NCBI GenBank assembly: GCA_027692465.1
Contig: JAQEYU010000003.1
Coordinates: 310,001-374,000 of the forward strand
DNA: 64,000 nucleotides
From: Enterococcaceae bacterium OF42-14pH9A
GTDB taxonomy: Bacteria > Bacillota > Bacilli > Lactobacillales > Enterococcaceae
Reading direction: 5' to 3'
A program made the translations under genes and the position numbers. How positions within the stretch are numbered: position 1 is the first letter of the stretch; every line of letters starts with the position of its first letter. Under the pieces are notes generated by a model. That model saw only the letters and a program-made list of their open reading frames with translations. It was not told the DNA's origin and ran no database searches. Shown here one piece after another: positions 57,817 to 64,000 of the stretch.

Positions 57817-57857
57817 AAAAAGCTTGGAGAAGTCGATGGGACGCTCCAAGCTTTTTG
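57817..57857 (-). terminator. Terminator of ade
   Basis: AAAAAGCTTGGAG on the minus strand pairs with CTCCAAGCTTTTT. It lies about 55 bases past the ade stop and could also act on the plus strand. Confidence 0.8.
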
Positions 57858-57911
57858 CAGTTAAAGTCTTTTGGTATCTGGGTGGGACACGGAGCGGTAA
57901 ATGAGCAGGAC

Positions 57912-59645
57912 TCAGGCTTCTATCGCGGTCAATGAAAAGTCGGTAAAGGAAAAGAGTCCTTTATCAGTGATCTTCAGTTCCGGTATTACGGAAAGTGTCA
58001 AAAAGGACAGGGTCAGATAGGGATCAAAGGCCGGATTGACGCCAAGGGTTGCCGCGGCTGACTTCAGTTTCCGCAGTTTTTCCGCAGTTTCCTGATAACT
58101 CAGTTCAGACATGAGACCACCAATTGCTAATGGCAGACAAGCCAGTTCTTTGCCGTTCTCGACTGCAATCATCCCCCCGCCAAGCTCCAACAGGCGCGCT
58201 GCAGCAAATTGCATGTCAGCATCATTGGCTCCAACCACGACAATATTGTGGGAATCGTGGGAAACGCTGGTAGCCAGTGCCCCTGCCTGCAGTTGAAACC
58301 CTTTAACAATTCCCAGGCCGATATTTCCTGTCTGATGATGACGCTCGATGACGGCAATTTTAAGCAGGTCGTCTTTTATCGATGGTTGAAAGCAGCCGTT
58401 TTCCACCGGGACGCTAGCCTGCAGCTGCTCAGTGATCAAAGAATTCGGAATGATTTGAATGACTTTGACATCATCTTTTTTCAGAGGCAGTCGAAATTGT
58501 TTTTCTGTCAGCAGTTGGGCATTCATCGGTGGCAGCTCAGCCAAAAAGGGGTTGCTGTTGTGTGTTGGGAAGAGGTCTTCCCGCAGTTGGCCGGCAGCAA
58601 CGACTTGTTGGCCTTTGATAAAAACGTCTGTGGCCTTGAAAGTTGACAGCTCTTCGGTCAAAAAGAAGTCAGCTTGATAACCCGGTGCGACAGCGCCCAA
58701 CGTTTTGAGGCCAAAACATTCTGCAGCATTCAATGTCGCCATCTGAATTGCCAACAGGGGATCGAGTCCCTGTTTGACTGCCAGACGCAGGCAATGGTCA
58801 ATAGAGCCTTCTGTCGTCAGGTCGTCGATAAGTTTGTCATCTGTGACGAACAGACAGCGACGTGCAGTCGCTTCGGTTACGGCAGGGAGCAGCGCCTGCA
58901 AATCTTTTGCGACCGTTCCCTCGCGAATCATCAGATAAAGCCCCAGATCGAGTCGGGCACGGGCTTCTTCGGAACTCACCGCTTCGTGATCGGTCCGAAT
59001 TCCGGCAACCGGATAGACAGCTAAATCAGCGGCAGCAATCCCGGCAGCGTGGCCATCGATGACTCCGCCGGCTGCAGAGATTCTGCTGATTTTAGCAATC
59101 GTTTCTTCATCGGTATCTGCTACTGCCTGATAGTTCATGACCTCCGCAAGTCCCAAAACGCTGGTTTCTGACATGAAAGTAAGCAGGTCATCGGCTGTCA
59201 GTTTGGCGCCACTGGTTTCAAAAGTTGTGACCGGCACACTGGATGGGAGCATAGTAAAAATATTCATGGGCACCGCTTCGGCATCGGAAATCATATAACG
59301 AATCCCTGTTTGGCCGGCAACATTGGCAATTTCATGAGGATCAGTCACTGCCGTCGTGACGCCGTGAAGCAGGGAGACTTTGGCGAATTCATGCGGCGGC
59401 AGCAGTGAACTTTCGATATGCACATGTCCGTCAATCAAACCCGGCAGGATATAGCATCCTGCAGCGTCGTACACGTTGTTTCCCTCATAGCTGCCGATCC
59501 CCACAATCATCCCGTCCACAATCGCAATATCGGCTTGTTGGATTTTGCGGGAGAAGACGTTGACTATCTGGCCGTTTTTAATGACAAGGTCGGCTGGCTC
59601 CCGTCTGCCGGCAGCCCTGATTTGGCGAAGCAATGAATTGGTCAT
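57912..59645 (-). CDS. ade: Adenine deaminase
   Basis: Adenine deaminase (AdeC type) is 577 residues and converts adenine to hypoxanthine for purine salvage. The amidohydrolase metal site is seen in LPGLIDGHVHIESSLLPPHE near residue 78 and DPHEIANVAG near 107; a further ligand set lies in VIDGHAAGI (near 201). The C-terminal AdeC domain contains TSVSHDSHNIVVVGANDADM near residue 460, as in the family. The start follows GGGAGGTTACTT. A TATACT -10 sequence lies just upstream, but no convincing -35 or purine-type operator was found. Confidence 0.94.
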   Translation of the reverse strand: MTNSLLRQIRAAGRREPADLVIKNGQIVNVFSRKIQQADIAIVDGMIVGIGSYEGNNVYDAAGCYILPGLIDGHVHIESSLLPPHEFAKVSLLHGVTTAVTDPHEIANVAGQTGIRYMISDAEAVPMNIFTMLPSSVPVTTFETSGAKLTADDLLTFMSETSVLGLAEVMNYQAVADTDEETIAKISRISAAGGVIDGHAAGIAAADLAVYPVAGIRTDHEAVSSEEARARLDLGLYLMIREGTVAKDLQALLPAVTEATARRCLFVTDDKLIDDLTTEGSIDHCLRLAVKQGLDPLLAIQMATLNAAECFGLKTLGAVAPGYQADFFLTEELSTFKATDVFIKGQQVVAAGQLREDLFPTHNSNPFLAELPPMNAQLLTEKQFRLPLKKDDVKVIQIIPNSLITEQLQASVPVENGCFQPSIKDDLLKIAVIERHHQTGNIGLGIVKGFQLQAGALATSVSHDSHNIVVVGANDADMQFAAARLLELGGGMIAVENGKELACLPLAIGGLMSELSYQETAEKLRKLKSAAATLGVNPAFDPYLTLSFLTLSVIPELKITDKGLFSFTDFSLTAIEA

Positions 59646-59737
59646 AAGTAACCTCCCAGTGTTTTCTTCCAGTATATCACAGGATGAGCCGTACTTATGA
59701 AGCAGGAAGCATCAGATTTATGCCTAAAATGTATGCG

Positions 59738-59796
59738 TAAAAAACTGTAAAGCCAGCTCCTCATTCCGAGAGAATCAAGAAACTGGCTTTACAGTT
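59738..59796 (-). terminator. Terminator of ldh
   Basis: AACTGTAAAGCCAG (59743-59756) and CTGGCTTTACAGTT (59783-59796) form a perfect 14-bp stem; on the minus strand it is followed by a T run. It lies 220 bases beyond the ldh stop because repeat sequences fill the gap. Confidence 0.8.
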
Positions 59797-59847
59797 AGGG
59801 CGTGTCTGAAAACTCTGGGGGGGGGCCAGAGTTTTCAGACACGCCCT
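59797..59847. repeat. Fold-back repeat collapsed to its arms
   Basis: AGGGCGTGTCTGAAAACTCTGG and its perfect 22-bp inverse complement flank seven Gs. The arms equal the ends of the 159-bp repeat (copy B), so this is the same element with its interior lost. It abuts the ldh terminator. Confidence 0.85.
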
Positions 59848-59865
59848 TGTTATTACTTATTTTTT

Positions 59866-59999
59866 GGACACATCTGAAAGTGCGGGCAGCAGCTGCTTTG
59901 AAAATAGCTGCAGAAGGGCCAAATCGGCTGAACTTTACATCTTTATTCCAGCAGCTTCGTAAAGATCCGGACCGTATTGGAGTTTTCAGACGTTCTCGG
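59866..59999 (+). repeat. Decayed fold-back repeat copy
   Basis: About 134 bases, from GGACACATCTGAAA to AGTTTTCAGACGTTCTC. The right half aligns with copy B through GCTG-CTTTAC-TCTTTATT-CAGC-TCGTAAAGATC-GGA and the terminal GAGTTTTCAGAC. The left half is diverged. It lies between the ldh stop and its terminator. Confidence 0.65.
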
Positions 60000-60016
60000 G
60001 GTTGCCGATTAAGATT

Positions 60017-60979
60017 TCATTTTGTGAGATAGCTGCGGATCTTTGCCGTATTGTCACGAATGACTGCAGCAGAAGCAGCAAATTTTGCTTTTTCTTCTTC
60101 AGCCAGGTGGATTTCCAGAATATCTGTGACGCCGGTACGATTTAAGATCGCTGGAACGCCAGCGAAAATATCAGTTTCGCCATATTCACCTTCTAAAAGG
60201 GTGGAAACTGGGATGATGGAGTTTTCATTATAAAGAATGGCTTTGATGATCCCGACACAGGCAGAGGCGATCCCGTAATAAGTGGTGCCTTTGCGATTGA
60301 AGATTTCCCAGCCTTCCCGCGTGGTTTTTAAAACTAATTCGTCCAAATCGATGTCTCCGACCAGCTCAGGATTGTCTGTGATCACGTCTCGGAATGCTTT
60401 GCCGGCGATTGTGACCGTTGACCACGGAACCATCAGGGAGTCCCCGTGTTCACCCATTGCATAGCCGTAGACACTGCGGGGGTCTACGTCCACCAAGTCA
60501 GCCAGGAAATTCTGCAGGCGGGCAGAATCGATGGAGGTGCCGGTGCTTAAGACTTGATTTTTAGGCAGTCCCGATAATTTATAAACCAGATAAGCCAGCA
60601 TATCTACCGGATTGGAAACAACGATAAAGATCCCGTCAAATCCCGAAGCCATCACCGGTTCGACGATAGACTTGGCGATTTTAGCGCTGATATCCAGCGT
60701 GTCCAAGCGGGTTTGACCAGGTTTTGGAGGCGCACCGGCTGTGATGACAACGATATCAGCATCGTTACAGTCTTCGTAACCGCCGGCGGTTACCTTGACA
60801 TTGCGGTCCAGATACTTGATGGAATTTTTCAGATCTCGTACCTCGCCAAGGGCTTTTTCGTGGTTGAGATCGATCATCAGCACTTCATCACAGACTCCTT
60901 GTGTAATGAGACTGAAGGCAGTGGATGAACCCACCAGGCCACTGCCGATAATAGCGACCTTTGATTTTTGAATGCGCAT
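60017..60979 (-). CDS. ldh: L-lactate dehydrogenase
   Basis: LDH is 320 residues and reduces pyruvate to L-lactate with NADH. The Rossmann motif GSGLVGSSTAFSLI is near residue 12, the substrate-specificity residue is Gln89 in PGQTRLD (lactate, not malate), and the catalytic histidine is His178 in GEHGDS. The start MRIQKSKVAIIG follows AAGGAAGG at a spacing of about 10 bases; the longer extension to 61036 crosses the promoter and was rejected. It resembles the second LDH of enterococci more than the main glycolytic one, judging from memory of the N-terminus. Confidence 0.95.
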   Translation of the reverse strand: MRIQKSKVAIIGSGLVGSSTAFSLITQGVCDEVLMIDLNHEKALGEVRDLKNSIKYLDRNVKVTAGGYEDCNDADIVVITAGAPPKPGQTRLDTLDISAKIAKSIVEPVMASGFDGIFIVVSNPVDMLAYLVYKLSGLPKNQVLSTGTSIDSARLQNFLADLVDVDPRSVYGYAMGEHGDSLMVPWSTVTIAGKAFRDVITDNPELVGDIDLDELVLKTTREGWEIFNRKGTTYYGIASACVGIIKAILYNENSIIPVSTLLEGEYGETDIFAGVPAILNRTGVTDILEIHLAEEEKAKFAASAAVIRDNTAKIRSYLTK

Positions 60980-61026
60980 ATGAACATGTCCTTCCTTTAA
61001 AAAATCTGCTTTAAACGAACAACTCC

Positions 61027-61055
61027 ATACTAGCAAATCCTAGCCAAATTGACAA
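61027..61055 (-). promoter_or_regulatory. Promoter of ldh
   Basis: On the minus strand TTGTCA, a 17-base spacer and TAGTAT lie about 48 bases before the start codon. Confidence 0.65.
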
Positions 61056-61113
61056 AGAGGTAAGCTGGCATACTCACATTAAATGAATCTTCGTCAGGTA
61101 TCTGCCGGAAATC

Positions 61114-61200
61114 AAAAAAAACGAACCGTAGCCAACCGTTTCCCCTTCATCGTAGTTTTGTTTGCCGTGATGAACGGGAAAGACCGGCTGGCTCGGTTCG
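61114..61200 (-). terminator. Long terminator hairpin of the permease gene
   Basis: CGAACCGTAGCCAACCG pairs with CGGCTGGCTCGGTTCG and pairing continues through TTCCCCTTCATC/GATGAACGGGAA, giving a stem of about 30 bp; eight Ts follow on the minus strand. It is much longer than the other terminators in the window. Confidence 0.85.
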
Positions 61201-61228
61201 GTAGGTTTGAGCGCTGATCAGCTGTTTC

Positions 61229-62692
61229 TTAAATGATTTTCGTTTCGCCGGTAGGTTTCGGATGGTTATTGCGTTTAGCAATAATCGGCAAAATCGCACC
61301 CAACAAGATCAAAACGATTGGGGTCAAGATATTTGAGATCATCTGGAACCACCAAGCTTTTGAGCTCAAGTCAAATTCCATTTTCGGAACGATTCCCAAC
61401 AGGCAGGCAAAAGCAGTGAAGAGGAAGCACCACAGGCCGACTGCAAAACCGATTTTCGGATTTTTCACGAACTTATATTCTGAATCGAAGCGTTGGTGGG
61501 CTTTATTCAGCATCATGAAGGCAAAGAAGACCCACAAATAACGCAATGGCATAACAACTGAGTTTAAGTTTGTCATCCATTTTACCAGTTCGTTCATGTT
61601 TCCAATCCCCAGAACCGGCAGCAGGATCAAGGTGCTGACTAAAATCCCGGTAAGCAGATAACCGTTTTTCAGAATCCCTTTATCGGTGCGCTGACGCAGC
61701 CATTGCGGGATATACGCAGGATCAGCGTCTGCCAAAAGAATTTGCAGCGGTGCGTCGATGGAGAAAGCCAGTGCAGAGATTTGTCCGACGGTATTTGTCA
61801 GAGCGTAGATGATCATCAGGCTGTTACCGATGCCATAGTACTGTCCCAGCTGTTTAAAGGCAGTATAGGCGCCGTTTGCCATTAAATCTTCCGGGATATT
61901 GTTGCTGGCAAAAAGCATGCCCATTGCAACGGATCCCAAGATTGCACTGATTCCCACCATGACGGCCAACAAGATCATACCTTTTGGAAATTCCTTGGCA
62001 GGGTTCTTTGTCTGGTTAACGTAAGGGGAGATTTTTTCGGCACCGCCTACTGCAAAGACCAGCATGGAGATCGTCGTGAAATAGGTAAAGTCGAATTTCG
62101 GAATATAGCTGCTCAATTTATCCATGTGAGGTGTCGCAAAAGTCACGCCGGAGTTGATGGCTGGTGCACCGATCGCCAGCAGGATAAATAGGATCGACAT
62201 CACAAACATGGCAGTTCCCGCTAAGCCGCCGATGATTTTCAGCGTTGACAGTCCTTTAGTAGACAGATACAAGAAGGCTAAGAAGATCACCAAGCTCAGC
62301 AGCGCCACAGTCGTGATTGGCAAAGAGGAGACCAGTGAACCGTCCCCTTTGATTGCCCAACCCAAGGCGATCAGGATTCCTTGCGGTTTTTGAGCCAGAT
62401 AAGGGATATGGACTACCCAGTAGGTCCAGGCTGCAAAAAAAGCCAGCTTTTTGGTAGTGGTATTTTCCACCCAGGAACTGACGCCGCCGTTGCTGTTTTT
62501 AAAAGTGGAACCCAATTGCCCCACAATCAAAGCGTAAGGGATGAAGTATAAAACCAGGATGATCACCCAGGATGTGACGACTGACAGACCCTGCTGGGCA
62601 TAGTTATTGACAACGTTGCCCAGGCCCCAGACCATACTGAAGGCAATGATACCGATATTGGTCCAGCGCAGTTGTTTCGTATTCGTACTCAT
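61229..62692 (-). CDS. yjeM: APC family amino acid permease (YjeM-like)
   Basis: The product is 487 residues with about 12 membrane helices. It starts MSTNTKQLRWTNIGIIAFSM after AAGGAGAGTCAAAA. The APC fold is evident from GLGNVVNNYAQQG in the first helix. The overall pattern (SWVENTTTKKLAFFAAWTYW, VGGAEKISPYVN) fits the glutamate/GABA-antiporter subgroup, specifically YjeM-type transporters, whose substrate is not firmly established. There is no decarboxylase neighbour to suggest an amino acid/amine exchange. It has its own long terminator. Confidence 0.88.
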   Translation of the reverse strand: MSTNTKQLRWTNIGIIAFSMVWGLGNVVNNYAQQGLSVVTSWVIILVLYFIPYALIVGQLGSTFKNSNGGVSSWVENTTTKKLAFFAAWTYWVVHIPYLAQKPQGILIALGWAIKGDGSLVSSLPITTVALLSLVIFLAFLYLSTKGLSTLKIIGGLAGTAMFVMSILFILLAIGAPAINSGVTFATPHMDKLSSYIPKFDFTYFTTISMLVFAVGGAEKISPYVNQTKNPAKEFPKGMILLAVMVGISAILGSVAMGMLFASNNIPEDLMANGAYTAFKQLGQYYGIGNSLMIIYALTNTVGQISALAFSIDAPLQILLADADPAYIPQWLRQRTDKGILKNGYLLTGILVSTLILLPVLGIGNMNELVKWMTNLNSVVMPLRYLWVFFAFMMLNKAHQRFDSEYKFVKNPKIGFAVGLWCFLFTAFACLLGIVPKMEFDLSSKAWWFQMISNILTPIVLILLGAILPIIAKRNNHPKPTGETKII

Positions 62693-63076
62693 TTTTGACT
62701 CTCCTTCTTATAAAATAGTAAATAAATGCAGTTTTGAAATCCGGATCACGAAAGTGTGCTTGCTCCGAGACCTGAATAATAACAAAAACCACCGTCCAGA
62801 CTAACACAATAAACCTCCCTTTTAAAGCTGGATTTCAAAAAGGAAAGATAGGTTTTTCATGAAAAAATTCTAAGCTTTCAAGAAAGAAATGACGCTGTTA
62901 CTGTTCAATAAGAGTCGGAAAACTTCACGGGTAGGATTCAGAATGTTAAGGAACTTTTCCGGAATCAAAGGAGCCACTACTGCCTACAGATGGAAGCCTG
63001 CCGCCTGCTTTAAAGAAAAAGCTCGCTAAAAGCTGTATGGTTTGTCAGCAGCAATCATTATTCTTTTTAAATTTAC
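62693..63076. other. Intergenic region, nothing identified
   Basis: About 380 bases upstream of the permease gene and of the 63168 gene. I found no ORF with a ribosome binding site and no strong dyad or family repeat; the permease promoter could not be placed with confidence. Confidence 0.5.
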
Positions 63077-63105
63077 TTGCTGAACAATGAGGCATCAGGT
63101 ATGAT
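63077..63105 (+). promoter_or_regulatory. Promoter of the 63168 small gene
   Basis: TTGCTG, a 17-base spacer and TATGAT lie about 62 bases upstream of the start codon. Confidence 0.6.
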
Positions 63106-63167
63106 GAACAGGTTGTGACCCAAGTGAAGCAGGAAGACGAAAGAGTATCGAAATACGAGGTGAGAAA

Positions 63168-63308
63168 ATGAATACAGGAAAAGATGCGAAAGCAAAGATG
63201 AAGGAACTGATCGAGAAAAAGCAGGGTGGTGGACGTTCGAAAAAGATGGAAACCCCTAAAAACGATCGCAAGAACATGCGTAAAGGTCCAAAAATCTTCA
63301 ATAAGTAG
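63168..63308 (+). CDS. Small basic protein, unknown function
   Basis: The product is 46 residues, starting MNTGKDAKAKMKELIEKKQG, then GGGRSKKMETPKNDRKNMRK and a GPKIFNK end. It has a good ribosome binding site (GAGGTGAGAAA), its own promoter and a terminator just past the stop, so I take it as real although very short. It is strongly basic with no hydrophobic segment, which suits nucleic-acid or ribosome association. The N-terminal half looks helical. I do not recognise a named family. The stop codon adjoins a decayed fold-back repeat. Confidence 0.75.
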   Translation: MNTGKDAKAKMKELIEKKQGGGRSKKMETPKNDRKNMRKGPKIFNK

Positions 63309-63456
63309 AGTATATCTGAAAACCCCGGGGACCCGGGGTTTTTATTTTCTCAAAATCAGAGAGTAAAGCGCAGCTTATCTGAAATATACGTGAGCATTTA
63401 TGATACAAACTGCGGTCAATCGGAAAAAAACGCGTCGGCATTTTCAGACATGCACT
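63308..63456 (-). repeat. Decayed fold-back repeat copy
   Basis: About 149 bases, from GAGTATATCTGAAAA to TTTTCAGACATGCACT. The interior matches copy A through GAGAGTAAAGCGCAGCTTAT, GAGCATTTATGA and AACTGCGGTCAATCGGAAAAA. The left arm contains the CCCCGGG/CCCGGGG hairpin used as terminator by the 63168 gene. Confidence 0.7.
63321..63348 (+). terminator. Terminator of the 63168 gene, inside a repeat copy
   Basis: ACCCCGGG and CCCGGGGT with a TTTTTATTTT tail. It lies within the left part of the decayed repeat. Confidence 0.75.
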
Positions 63457-63727
63457 AAAACGGCTTTTAAGGCAAGATGAAAAGGCGAAATCTGCTGATT
63501 GCAAACAGCGCTTACTGTAAGCACCTGTATTCGATAATCGCTTGTAATCAGCTTGTATTATTGACGATCGCTACTTTATTCGCTTTATACCGTTTTTTGT
63601 TATTTATAGAAAACGATTACAATTGTGTCTTTTTTAACTTCAGGTTACGGGATAAAGATTATGTAATCTTCGGACGATGGTCATGAGGTTTTCGGTAGTA
63701 AATTAATCAAATCTTATAAAAATGTCG
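63457..63727. other. AT-rich intergenic stretch
   Basis: An open frame of 69 codons runs here but has no ribosome binding site and an unlikely composition; I do not call it. Nothing else was identified. Confidence 0.45.
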
Positions 63728-63744
63728 TGTAATATTTTTGTCAT
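63728..63744 (+). promoter_or_regulatory. WalR-like box 1
   Basis: TGTAAT-N5-TGTCAT matches the WalR (VicR/YycF) consensus TGTWAH-N5-TGTWAH with one mismatch. It lies about 200 bases upstream of the gene starting at 63947. Confidence 0.4.
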
Positions 63745-63857
63745 GTTACGATTGTCAGAAAACTTAAAACATGTAAATCCGTAAGCTGACTGATTTCATA
63801 ACGAGTGGAATCTAATCGAAGGTTATTTTGTAATAATCTCACGGGATTGAAACAATC

Positions 63858-63874
63858 TGTCACAAAGCTGTTAC
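63858..63874 (+). promoter_or_regulatory. WalR-like box 2
   Basis: TGTCAC-N5-TGTTAC, again one mismatch from the WalR consensus, about 70 bases before the start codon and close to a TATGAT -10-like sequence near 63895. Confidence 0.45.
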
Positions 63875-63946
63875 CAAGAATGTCGCCAAACTTGCTATGA
63901 TTGTCTGCGTTAAGAAAACATATCGCAATTTGAAGGAGACGAATCT

Positions 63947-64000
63947 ATGAAACTGGTAAAAACATTCTTATTTGGTTCTGCAGTTGTAGCAGGGATCGTA
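63947..64000 (+). CDS. Start of a probable exported or membrane protein (partial)
   Basis: Only the first 18 codons are in the window: MKLVKTFLFGSAVVAGIV, after TGAAGGAGACGAATCT. A lysine followed by a hydrophobic run suggests a signal peptide or N-terminal anchor. Two upstream WalR-like boxes would suit a cell-wall hydrolase or other envelope gene, but the family cannot be told from this fragment. Confidence 0.7.
   Translation, partial: MKLVKTFLFGSAVVAGIV

Noticed and set aside
63477..63686. Plus-strand frame of 69 codons
   Set aside because: It has no ribosome binding site and an AT-driven Leu/Phe/Tyr composition, with no other support.

Overview
The window reads as chromosomal core genome of a lactic acid bacterium close to Enterococcus (Firmicutes, Lactobacillales). 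The grounds are: AddAB-type nuclease genes of the rexB-rexA kind; a CamS sex-pheromone lipoprotein gene placed pcrA-ligA-camS-gatCAB; a rimP-nusA-ylxR-ylxQ-infB-rbfA block; L-lactate dehydrogenase; a fructose PTS operon; AGGAGG ribosome binding sites with some TTG/GTG starts; and strong rho-independent terminators. The base composition (several 60-base rows I counted in core genes are near 50-55% GC) is high for the genus, so I do not name a species.

Layout. 1-4.9 kb: small or hypothetical genes, a DUF308/HdeD-like membrane protein, a nitroreductase, a signal peptidase I, and two full copies of a 159-bp fold-back repeat. 4.9-12.3 kb: rexB and rexA. 12.4-16.8 kb: an HxlR redox-type regulator, then a Phe T-box leader with pheS and pheT. 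16.8-19.5 kb: an acetyltransferase, then glmS with a glmS ribozyme in its leader. 19.5-24.7 kb: a structured intergenic region, a small unknown gene, sppA, an RDD membrane protein, a TPR protein and the trigger factor gene. 24.7-26.2 kb: a complete ISL3-family insertion sequence with an exact 8-bp target duplication, inserted in the T-tract of the trigger factor terminator. 26.4-33.2 kb: an alpha/beta hydrolase, then the rimP-nusA-infB-rbfA translation/transcription operon, led by a promoter and a terminator hairpin that looks like an attenuator. 33.6-35.8 kb: clpX, engB and a 55-codon gene. 36.1-37.6 kb: a two-gene unit of unknown function. 37.9-43.3 kb: fruRKA (minus strand) divergent from a cytoplasmic alpha-amylase, with direct-repeat operators and a cre-like site between them. 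43.5-45.0 kb: a ClC antiporter with an RCK-type C-terminus. 45.4-57.0 kb: pcrA, ligA, camS, gatCAB, dgkB and an RlmD/RumA-type methyltransferase. 57.1-57.6 kb: an AT-rich orphan gene resembling a putative immunity protein. 57.9-63.3 kb: adenine deaminase, L-LDH, a YjeM-like amino acid permease and a 46-codon basic protein. The window ends just inside a gene for an exported or membrane protein, with two WalR-like boxes upstream.

How the parts work together. Most of the window is housekeeping: DNA repair (RexAB, PcrA, LigA), charging of tRNA-Phe and tRNA-Gln/Asn (PheST, GatCAB), translation initiation and ribosome maturation (RimP, InfB, RbfA, EngB, RlmD), protein quality control (Tig, ClpX, SppA, SipA), cell wall precursor supply (GlmS) and sugar catabolism (FruRKA, amylase, LDH). 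Cis-regulatory RNA is unusually visible: T-box, glmS ribozyme, a probable nusA-operon attenuator and at least one unexplained three-way-junction structure. The main mobile or repetitive signals are the ISL3 element and a fold-back (MITE-like) repeat family, represented by two full copies, two decayed copies, one copy collapsed to its arms, and isolated end sequences. I did not find a convincing large novel defence or biosynthetic system. The best leads for undescribed biology are the repeat family, the structured RNA at about 19.84-19.93 kb, the two-gene unit at 36.1-37.6 kb, and the inferred HxlR/nitroreductase regulon.
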